The notes beneath the pieces were generated by a model. The model saw only the letters and a program-made list of their open reading frames with translations, was not told the DNA's origin and did not search any database. The position numbers were made by a program, and so were the translations under genes. From 3-1-20CM-4-69-9 sp963833655 (GTDB lineage Bacteria; Actinomycetota; Thermoleophilia; Gaiellales; Gaiellaceae), in the NCBI GenBank assembly GCA_963833655.1, contig CAWHYL010000007.1, positions 558,001 through 622,000 of the forward strand: 64,000 nucleotides of DNA, in the 5' to 3' direction. How positions within the stretch are numbered: the first letter of the stretch is position 1; the number at the start of each line of letters is the position of its first letter. This document shows positions 52,883-59,440 of this stretch, in pieces.

Positions 52883-53110
52883 GCCAACGCGCACAAGCTG
52901 TGGATAGACGGCAGCTTCGAGGAGTTTTCGGCAGGTTTCGGGTGTCGACCGGTCTCACCTCTCCACAACATCCACAGCCTTTTCCCCTGCCCCGGAACGA
53001 CTTCGGGCCGGAAATCCGGCCCGAAGAGTCGACCCCCCCGCTGGGTGGAGAAGCTTTTTCGGAGGACAGGAATCCTCCTTCGAAGTAGTGCTTAGCCGAT
53101 CGCAGTCGAG
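52883..53110. other. Structured intergenic region with DnaA-box-like motifs and hairpins
   Basis: This 228-bp gap between accA and ligD is unusually ordered. DnaA-box-like 9-mers are at 52899-52907 (complement of CTATCCACA), 52959-52967 (CTCTCCACA, also found at oriC) and 52968-52976 (ACATCCACA). A perfect 12-bp stem (53001-53012 with 53015-53026, CTTCGGGCCGGA and its complement) follows. A 6-bp stem lies at 53061-53066 with 53073-53078. The large hairpin lacks a T-run but probably ends or insulates the fab-acc transcript. No coding frame is credible here. Confidence 0.6.
53001..53026 (+). terminator. Strong hairpin after accA, possible terminator without T-run
   Basis: A 12-bp perfect inverted repeat with a 2-nt centre starts about 120 nt after the accA stop. 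It is followed by AGTCGACCCCC rather than a T-tract, so it would be a high-GC, non-canonical terminator or an RNA-stabilising 3' end. Placed between two unrelated transcription units. Confidence 0.45.
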
Positions 53111-55450
53111 ATGAAACGCGACCCGAAGCTCTCCGAGTACAACCGCAAGCGCGACCCGAAGGCGACGCCCGAGCCCTTCGGCGGCGGGCGCGAACGGGCG
53201 AACGAGCCGATCTTCGTCGTGCAGCGCCACGACGCCCGCCGTCTGCACTACGACTTCCGCCTCGAGCGGGGCGGCGCGCTCGCGAGCTGGGCTGTCCCGA
53301 AAGGTGTGCCCCTCGAGCCGGGACAGCAGCACCTCGCCGTCCACGTCGAGGACCATCCGATCGACTACGCGTCGTTCGAGGGCGAGATCCCGGCGGGCCA
53401 GTACGGCGCCGGCACCGTCGAGATCTGGGATCACGGCACGTACGAGCTGCTGGAGGAGAAGAAGAACGGCGGGTTGACGGTGCGGCTCCACGGCGAGCGC
53501 CTCGACGGCACCTGGACGCTCATCCCGGCGCACCTGAGCGGCGACGCCAAGAACTGGCTCATCATCCGCAAGCGCGACGAGGCGACCCAGGCGGCCCCCG
53601 CGCCCGCGTCGTACCGGCCGATGCTGGCGACGCTCGCGGACGACGTTCCGCGCGGCGCCGGGTGGGAGTTCGAGGTGAAGTGGGACGGGTATCGAGCGAT
53701 CGCCACGGTCTCCGGCAGCGAGACGGTTCTGACGAGCCGCAAGGGCAACGACCTGACAGCGCGCTTCGAGCAGGTCGCGAAGGAGATTGCGAAGGCGGTG
53801 AAGACCCCCGACTGCGTGCTCGACGGGGAGGTCTGCGCGCTGGACGACACGGGCCGTTCGAGCTTCTCCGCCATGCAGCAGGGGAAGGCGGGCACGCCGC
53901 TCGTCTACTACGCGTTCGACGTGCTCGAGGTCGACGGGGAGGCGCTCGTCGATCTGCCGCTCGTCGAGCGCCGCAAGCGGCTCGAGTCGCTCCTCGACCG
54001 GCGGAACCGGACCGTCCGTCTCTCGGAGTCGTTCGACGACGGGAACGCGCTGTTCAAGGCTGCGACCGAACAGCACCTCGAAGGGATCATGGCGAAGCGC
54101 CTCGACTCGAAGTACGCGGTGGGCCGGCGCACGCGCGACTGGCTCAAGGTGAAGACGCATGGCGAGCAGGAGTTCGTCATCGCCGGCTACACGAAGGGCA
54201 CCGGCCGCCGGGCCTCGAGCTTCGGTTCGCTCGTGCTCGGCGTCTTCCAGGGGAAGGAGCTCGTCTACGTCGGGAACGTCGGCACTGGCTTCGACGGCCG
54301 CGAGATCGAGAAGCTGCTCGACGAGCTCCGCCCGCTGCGCCGAGAGACGCCGCCCTTCCGCGAGGCGCCGAAGATGCCGAAGGTGCGAAGGAGCGACGTG
54401 ATCTGGGTCGAGCCGGAGCTCGTCTGCGAGGTCGAGTTCGCGGAGTGGACGCATGACGGCAGGCTCCGCGCGCCCTCGTATCTCGGGCTGCGCGAGGACA
54501 AGGCGGCGCGAGACGTTCGCCGCGAGGTCGCAATCGCCGACCGCATCGTCAAGGGCAACCGCGAGCTGAAGCTGTCGAACCTCGACAAGGTGTTCTTCCC
54601 CGTCGAAGGCGTCACGAAAGGCGACCTGCTCGAGTACTACCGAGACGTCGCGCCGGTCCTGCTTCCGCACCTCCGGAACCGGCCGTTCACGATGGTGCGC
54701 TGGCCCGACGGCATCGAGGCGGGGCGGTTCTTCCAGAAGGACGCGCCGAAGCACATGCCGGAGTGGATCCCGACGTTCCGCACGCTCGTCTCGACGCGCG
54801 AGTCGCCGCGGCAGCGGAAGTGGGTGAACTTCCCGCTCGTCAACGACGAGCTTGCGCTCCTCTGGATGGTGAACATGGGCTGCGTCGACATGAACGCGTG
54901 GTACTCGCGGACCGACAGGCCAGACCGGCCGGACTTCGTCCTGTTCGATCTCGATCCGTCACCCGACGTCGGCTTCAAGGAGACCGTGCAGGTGGCGCTG
55001 CTGGTGAAGCAGGCGCTCGACGCGTTCGGTCTCGTCGGTTTCCCGAAGACGTCGAGCGCCGAGGGAATGCACGTCCTCGTCCCGATCGAGCGGCGGTACA
55101 CGTACGACGACACGCGTCAGTTCGCCGAGATCGTCGCGGGTGCGATCGCCCGTACGAACCGCGGTCTCGCGACGACGGAATGGACGAAGTCGAAGCGCCG
55201 CGGCGTGCTGATCGATTCGAACCAGAACGGCGAGGGCAAGACGATCGCGTCGGTCTATTCCGTCCGGCCGCGTCCCGGTGCGCCGGTCTCGACGCCGTTG
55301 CGCTGGAGCGAGGTCAACGAGAAGCTCGATCCGCTCTCGTTCACGATGCCTGTCGTGCGCGAGCGCATCGCCAAGCACGGAGACCTCTTCGAGGGCGTGC
55401 TTACGACGCGGCAGCGGCTGACGGACGCGCTGAAGGCACTCGGCGGCTAA
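53111..55450 (+). CDS. ligD: Multifunctional ATP-dependent DNA ligase LigD (PE-Lig-Pol)
   Basis: A 779-aa NHEJ enzyme. The 3'-phosphoesterase domain covers about 1-155 (RRLHYDFRLE, VEDHPIDYASFEG), the ligase domain about 165-455 with AMP-accepting K190 (EVKWDGYR), and the primase-like polymerase about 475-779 (LSNLDKVFFP, FDLDPSPD). This order is that of Pseudomonas LigD, whereas Mycobacterium has Pol first. ATG 53111. No ku gene is in the window. Its TAA overlaps the stop of the convergent GNAT gene. Confidence 0.95.
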   Translation: MKRDPKLSEYNRKRDPKATPEPFGGGRERANEPIFVVQRHDARRLHYDFRLERGGALASWAVPKGVPLEPGQQHLAVHVEDHPIDYASFEGEIPAGQYGAGTVEIWDHGTYELLEEKKNGGLTVRLHGERLDGTWTLIPAHLSGDAKNWLIIRKRDEATQAAPAPASYRPMLATLADDVPRGAGWEFEVKWDGYRAIATVSGSETVLTSRKGNDLTARFEQVAKEIAKAVKTPDCVLDGEVCALDDTGRSSFSAMQQGKAGTPLVYYAFDVLEVDGEALVDLPLVERRKRLESLLDRRNRTVRLSESFDDGNALFKAATEQHLEGIMAKRLDSKYAVGRRTRDWLKVKTHGEQEFVIAGYTKGTGRRASSFGSLVLGVFQGKELVYVGNVGTGFDGREIEKLLDELRPLRRETPPFREAPKMPKVRRSDVIWVEPELVCEVEFAEWTHDGRLRAPSYLGLREDKAARDVRREVAIADRIVKGNRELKLSNLDKVFFPVEGVTKGDLLEYYRDVAPVLLPHLRNRPFTMVRWPDGIEAGRFFQKDAPKHMPEWIPTFRTLVSTRESPRQRKWVNFPLVNDELALLWMVNMGCVDMNAWYSRTDRPDRPDFVLFDLDPSPDVGFKETVQVALLVKQALDAFGLVGFPKTSSAEGMHVLVPIERRYTYDDTRQFAEIVAGAIARTNRGLATTEWTKSKRRGVLIDSNQNGEGKTIASVYSVRPRPGAPVSTPLRWSEVNEKLDPLSFTMPVVRERIAKHGDLFEGVLTTRQRLTDALKALGG

Positions 55451-56070
55451 ACGGCGCCGAACAGGGGCAGCGCCGGCTCGAGGCCGGTGATCTCGACCTC
55501 GATCGGCGAGCTCCACGCGCCACGCTCGAGGCGGTAGTCGTAGTGCTCGACGGGTTCGCCGCGCGAGATCATCGTGCGGGTGCCCGTGCGGCGGTAGCCG
55601 AGCTTCTCCGACACCCGCTGCGACTTGACGTTGTGGCTGAACGACCCGCTCACGGCCGCTCCGGCTTGCAGCCCGGCGAACGCAAGCTCGAGCACCGCCG
55701 CTCGCTGCTCCGTCCCGAGACCTCGTCCCTGGAACCGCGCGCCGAGCCACGATCCTGTCTCGACCTCGCGCGTCACCGCGAAGTCCTTCGCCTCGGCGCC
55801 CTGCGAGCCGATCGGCGCGGCGTCGAGGAACGCGATCAGGTTGAGCGCCCACTTCTCCGGCCGCCACTCCGTCCACGCGGAGCGATGGAAGGCAAGGAAG
55901 GCGTCGAGCTCGAGGTTGTCCGTCCACGGAACGTAGAACGGCATCTCGTCGGGCGGGTGGATCCCGGTCTGGGCGACGCGGAAGAGCTCGACGAGCTCGT
56001 CCTCGCTCGGCAGCCGCAGCTCGAGCCGCGGCGTCCGCACGCGGATCTCCCAAAGCGGCTCGAGGTTCAC
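55447..56070 (-). CDS. RimJ/RimL-type GNAT acetyltransferase
   Basis: A 207-aa acetyltransferase. RTPRLELRLPSEDELVELF opens the RimL-like domain, RFQGRGLGTEQRAAVLELAF is the acetyl-CoA loop, and SQRVSEKLGYRRTGTRTM is the C-terminal signature. The GTG at 56070 overlaps the NDH-2 stop (GTGA), so it is the last gene of the ECF42 operon. The acceptor may be a protein N-terminus or a small amine. Confidence 0.87.
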   Translation of the reverse strand: MNLEPLWEIRVRTPRLELRLPSEDELVELFRVAQTGIHPPDEMPFYVPWTDNLELDAFLAFHRSAWTEWRPEKWALNLIAFLDAAPIGSQGAEAKDFAVTREVETGSWLGARFQGRGLGTEQRAAVLELAFAGLQAGAAVSGSFSHNVKSQRVSEKLGYRRTGTRTMISRGEPVEHYDYRLERGAWSSPIEVEITGLEPALPLFGAV

Positions 56071-57320
56071 GAGCCGAGCCGCTCGGGATGCCCGAGCGAG
56101 CCCAGCTCGGCGATGTCGCGGCGGAAGAAGAGCGACGTCGTCCAGTCGGTCACGACGCGCAGCTTCCGTGTCACGAGCGGCAGCTGGTAGAGGTGGTACG
56201 TGCGCGTGACGAACCAGCCCGGAAAGCCGCGCAGCAGGGCGCCGGGCACCTGGGCGATGCCCTTGTAGCGGCCGAGCGTCGCGACCTGCCCGAGCATGCG
56301 GTACCTGTACGGCTTCCGGCTTCCGTGCAGGTTCTTCGCGAGCTGCCGCGCCTGACGCAGCGCGTGCTGGCACGTCGGCGGGTCGTACTGCCCGGGAGTC
56401 GAGGCGTTCGGCACGCGGGCTCCGTCGCCGAGGGCCCACACGTGGGCCAGCCCCTCGACCTGCAGCGTCGGCTCGACCTTGACCCGCCCGCGCTCGTCCA
56501 GCGGCAGCCCGAGCCGCTCGTTGACCGGGTTCGCGCGCACGCCTGCCGTCCAGACGACGGTGCTCGTCAGGATCCGGTCACCGTCCGACAGGACGGCTGC
56601 ATGCGGTTCGACGGCCTCGAGCGTCGTCGCGACGCGGATGTCGACGCCGCGGCCGGTGAGCTGCCGGGCTGCGTAGTCGCCGAGCGGCGTCGGGATCTCC
56701 GGGAGGATCTTCGGCGCTGCGTCGACGAGCACCCAGTGCTGCGGCTCGTCGCGTAGGGTCGGGTAGTAGCGCAACGCATCGCGAACCAGGTCGGACAGCT
56801 CGGCGAGCGCCTCGACGCCCGCATAGCCGGCGCCGACGAACACGAACGTCAGCTCGCGTCGCCGATGTGCCTCTGTGGGTGCGGCCGTCGCAGCCTCGAG
56901 CCGCCGGAGGACGTGGTTGCGCAGGTAGATCGCGTCCGGGAGCGTCTTGAAGCCGAGCGCGTGGTCGGCGAGGCCGGGGATCGGCAAGGTGCGGGAGATC
57001 GCTCCGAGCGCGACGACGACGTTCTCGTAGCCGACCGTGACGACTTCCTCTTCGGTCTCCACACGCACGCGGTGGTTCGGCACGTCGAGCGCCGTCGCTC
57101 GCCCGAGCAGGAACTCGGCATGCGGGCACATCTGCCGCAGCGGTACGACGACGTGCCGGGGCTCGAGCGTCCCCGACGCGGCCTCGGGCAGCATCGGCGT
57201 GTACAGCATGAAGTTCTCCGGCGACACGATCGTCGCGCCGCGCCTGCCGAGCAGACGCGCCACGTACGCGCCGGCGAACCCGCCGCCGATGACGAGCGTC
57301 CCGCCCAACGCGTCGGCCAT
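56067..57320 (-). CDS. ndh: Type II NADH dehydrogenase (NDH-2) family oxidoreductase
   Basis: A 417-aa two-dinucleotide-binding flavoprotein. FAD site: GGTLVIGGGFAGAYVARLL at the N-terminus. NADH site: FVFVGAGYAGVEALAEL. WTAGVRANPV and ALGDGA complete the FAD site. The C-terminal membrane-binding region is moderate (LLRGFPGWFVTRTYHLYQL). It should pass electrons from NADH to quinone without pumping protons. It starts 9 nt after the ECF42 sigma gene on the same strand, so the sigma factor probably controls it. Confidence 0.88.
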   Translation of the reverse strand: MADALGGTLVIGGGFAGAYVARLLGRRGATIVSPENFMLYTPMLPEAASGTLEPRHVVVPLRQMCPHAEFLLGRATALDVPNHRVRVETEEEVVTVGYENVVVALGAISRTLPIPGLADHALGFKTLPDAIYLRNHVLRRLEAATAAPTEAHRRRELTFVFVGAGYAGVEALAELSDLVRDALRYYPTLRDEPQHWVLVDAAPKILPEIPTPLGDYAARQLTGRGVDIRVATTLEAVEPHAAVLSDGDRILTSTVVWTAGVRANPVNERLGLPLDERGRVKVEPTLQVEGLAHVWALGDGARVPNASTPGQYDPPTCQHALRQARQLAKNLHGSRKPYRYRMLGQVATLGRYKGIAQVPGALLRGFPGWFVTRTYHLYQLPLVTRKLRVVTDWTTSLFFRRDIAELGSLGHPERLGS

Positions 57321-57329
57321 CCCGGTGTT

Positions 57330-58523
57330 CTACGAGATCTCCGCGAGCCTGCGCGAGAGGAACCGACGCTCGGGGTCCGTCTGCGCGAGCTCGAGCGCCC
57401 GGCGATAGGCCGCCGCCGCCTCGTCCAGGCGCTCGAGTCGTCGCAGCAGGTCGGCGCGTGCCGAGTGGTAGAGGTGGTACTCGTCGAGCGGCAGGTCGCG
57501 CATCAGCGCGAGCCCGTGCTCGGGCCCGGCTGCCATCGCGACGGCGACCGCGCGATTGAGCTCGACGACCGGCGACGGCACGTGCTGGACGAGCTCGGTG
57601 TAGAGCGCTGCGATCTGCGCCCAGTCCGTCTGCGGCTGGGTGTGCAGGGCGGCGATCGCTGCCTGCAGCTGGTACGGGCCAGGCGTCCGCAGGACGAGAG
57701 CGCGGTCGAGCATGCGCATGCCCTCCTCGATTCGCGGGCGGTTCCACAACGCTCGGTCCTGATCCTCGAGCAGCACGAGCTCCCCGTCGGCGCCTGTCCG
57801 CGCGTCGCGCCGCGAGTCCTGGAGCAGGAGCAGCGCGAGCAGGCCGAGGACCTCGGCTTCGTCCGGCATCAGGACCGCAAGCAGCTTCGCGAGCCGGATT
57901 GCCTCTTCGCAGAGGTCGCGCCGGACGAGCGCGTCGCCCGACGTCGCCGAGTAGCCCTCGTTGAAGACGAGGTAGAGGACGGCGAGCACGGCGCGCAGTC
58001 GCTCGGGCAGGTGATGATCGGGCGGCACGCGGAACGGGATGCCGGCGTCGCGGATCTTCCGCTTCGCACGCACGAGGCGCTGCGCGAGCGTCGCCTCGGG
58101 GAGGAGAAAGGCTCGCGCGACCTCGGGCGTCTGCAGGCCGGCGACCTCGCGCAGCGTCAGCGCGATCTGCGCATCCGGCGCGAGCGCCGGGTGGCAGCAC
58201 GTGAAGACGAGGCTCAGGCGTTCGTCCGGGATCGAGCTCACGTCGCCGTCTTCCTCGGTGTGCAGCGTCCCGAGTGCGGCGAGCAGCTCCGTCTTGCGCG
58301 CGAGCGTGCGCTCACGGCGGATGCGGTCGATCGCGCGGTTGCGTGCGGTCGCCACGATCCAGGCGCCCGGATTCCTTGGTGTCCCGTCGCGGGGCCAGCG
58401 CACGAGCGCCGTCGTGAACGCGTCCTGCACCGCGTCCTCGGCGAGCTCGAAGTCGCCGAGGACGCGAATGAGGATCGACACCGCACGGCCCCACTCCTCA
58501 CGGAAGACCGCGTCGACGGTCAG
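57330..58523 (-). CDS. ECF42-type sigma factor with C-terminal TPR-like extension, CTG start
   Basis: A 397-aa sigma factor: region 2 (FREEWGRAVSILIRVLGDFELAEDAVQDAF, RNPGAWIVATARNRAIDRIRRE), region 4 (LTLREVAGLQTPEVARAFLLPEATLAQRLVRAKRKIRDAG), then about 210 extra residues (PERLRAVLAVLYLVFNEGYS; LYTELVQHVPSPVVELNRAVA; a final TPR-like YRRALELAQ). This layout and the adjacent DGPF genes define group ECF42. The only start before region 2 is CTG 58523, overlapping the DGPF gene stop as CTGA. No anti-sigma factor is present; the extension is thought to control activity in this group. Confidence 0.92.
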   Translation of the reverse strand: MTVDAVFREEWGRAVSILIRVLGDFELAEDAVQDAFTTALVRWPRDGTPRNPGAWIVATARNRAIDRIRRERTLARKTELLAALGTLHTEEDGDVSSIPDERLSLVFTCCHPALAPDAQIALTLREVAGLQTPEVARAFLLPEATLAQRLVRAKRKIRDAGIPFRVPPDHHLPERLRAVLAVLYLVFNEGYSATSGDALVRRDLCEEAIRLAKLLAVLMPDEAEVLGLLALLLLQDSRRDARTGADGELVLLEDQDRALWNRPRIEEGMRMLDRALVLRTPGPYQLQAAIAALHTQPQTDWAQIAALYTELVQHVPSPVVELNRAVAVAMAAGPEHGLALMRDLPLDEYHLYHSARADLLRRLERLDEAAAAYRRALELAQTDPERRFLSRRLAEIS

Positions 58524-58888
58524 GTCGTCACGAGCGGCCGTATCTCCACCGAGCCTCTGTCCACGAGCGGCACGCGCTGCGCGAGCTCGATCGCCTGGTC
58601 GAGGTCCTTGCACTCGGCGAGGAAGTAACCGCCGAGGATCTCCTTCGTCTCCGCGAACGGCCCGTCCGTCACGAGCGTCTCGCCGTCGCGGACGCGTACG
58701 ACGCGTGCCACCTCCGGATCGTCGAGCTCCAGCCCGCTTGCCTCGATGCCCTGCTCCTGCGTCCAGGTGAGCAGGGCCTCCCAGTGCGGGAGCGCCTCCG
58801 CTCGCTGAGCCTCCTGCTCCTCGCCCGGCCGCCGGCGCCACTCGTCCCACTGCTCGGCGCTGTTGTTCAGCATCAGCAGGTACTTCAT
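58520..58888 (-). CDS. DGPF/YCII-domain protein (second copy)
   Basis: A 122-aa YCII-related ferredoxin-fold protein starting MKYLLMLNNSAEQW with the name-giving VTDGPFAETKEILGGYFL motif. DGPF proteins are the conserved targets and neighbours of ECF42 sigma factors; biochemical function is unknown, though YCII relatives can be small dehalogenase- or isomerase-like enzymes. ATG 58888 overlaps the stop of the 43-codon remnant, and its stop overlaps the sigma CTG, so all are translationally chained. Confidence 0.9.
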   Translation of the reverse strand: MKYLLMLNNSAEQWDEWRRRPGEEQEAQRAEALPHWEALLTWTQEQGIEASGLELDDPEVARVVRVRDGETLVTDGPFAETKEILGGYFLAECKDLDQAIELAQRVPLVDRGSVEIRPLVTT

Positions 58889-59016
58889 GCCGCCGCCCCC
58901 TCGCGCGCAGGCTGCAGGAGCTTGATGCAGGCGACCGCGGCGAGCGCGCGACGCTCGTCCTCGCTGAGTGCCGCGAGGCGCTTTCGGTCTGCGTAGACGA
59001 CTGCGAGGAGCTTCAT
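58885..59016 (-). CDS. 43-aa internally deleted DGPF/YCII paralogue
   Basis: The frame reads MKLLAVVYADRKRLAALSED at the start and PAREGAAA at the end. The start resembles MKVLALIYGDESRWDSFDEQ, and the end repeats RPAREGAAA of the neighbouring full-length DGPF protein; the middle, including the DGPF motif, is gone. An in-frame deletion of a third tandem copy explains this. It keeps ATGA overlaps on both sides, so it may survive as a translational link between its neighbours. Confidence 0.7.
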   Translation of the reverse strand: MKLLAVVYADRKRLAALSEDERRALAAVACIKLLQPAREGAAA

Positions 59017-59363
59017 GCGGCTGCCCCCTCTCGAGCGGGGCGGAGCTCGATCGCGCCGGTCTCCGCGCCCGGGATACGGGCGGCCACGTCGGCCGCCTCG
59101 TCGAGGCTGGAGCAGTCGAGCAGGTAGAAGCCGCCGAGCGCCTCCTTCGTCTCCGCGAACGGGCCGTCGGTGACGACCGTTTGTCCGTCGCGGACGCGGA
59201 CGGTGGTCGCCGTCCGCGTGGAGGCGAGCTCGGCCCCGTCGACGATTCGGCTCGCGGCCGCCTCGCCGAACGCGCGGTACTTCGCGTAGACGGCCTCGCG
59301 CTGTTGCTCGTCGAAGGAGTCCCAGCGGGACTCGTCGCCGTAGATGAGCGCCAACACCTTCAC
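59013..59363 (-). CDS. DGPF/YCII-domain protein (first copy)
   Basis: A 116-aa protein (VKVLALIYGDESRWDSFDEQ, VTDGPFAETKEALGGFYLL). First gene of the ECF42 operon. The GTG at 59363 is preceded by a strong GGGAGGG ribosome site 7 nt upstream, and about 27 nt from the predicted transcription start. The long frame upstream is the shadow of mrfA's 3' end. Function unknown; its link with ECF42 is conserved. Confidence 0.9.
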   Translation of the reverse strand: MKVLALIYGDESRWDSFDEQQREAVYAKYRAFGEAAASRIVDGAELASTRTATTVRVRDGQTVVTDGPFAETKEALGGFYLLDCSSLDEAADVAARIPGAETGAIELRPAREGAAA

Positions 59364-59395
59364 GTTGTCCCTCCCTTCGTCGCTGTCGACAGTAC

Positions 59396-59422
59396 GACGA
59401 ACGAGCCGAGCCGAAATCGACA
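59396..59422 (-). promoter_or_regulatory. Predicted ECF42 autoregulated promoter (TGTCGA-N17-CGTC)
   Basis: On the minus strand TGTCGA (59422-59417), 17 nt, CGTC (59399-59396). I recall TGTCGA (-35) and CG(A/T)C (-10) as the promoter motif described for ECF42 sigma factors in Streptomyces; this matches both elements. Position fits: start of transcription near 59390, then a 27-nt leader with GGGAGGG to GTG 59363. Confidence 0.6.
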
Positions 59423-59440
59423 GGCAGGCGCCGGCATCTC

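Noticed and set aside
58524..58850. N-terminal extension of the ECF42 sigma factor to 58850
   Set aside because: The extension is a Gly/Arg/Ala-rich shadow of the DGPF gene; sigma region 2 starts just after CTG 58523.
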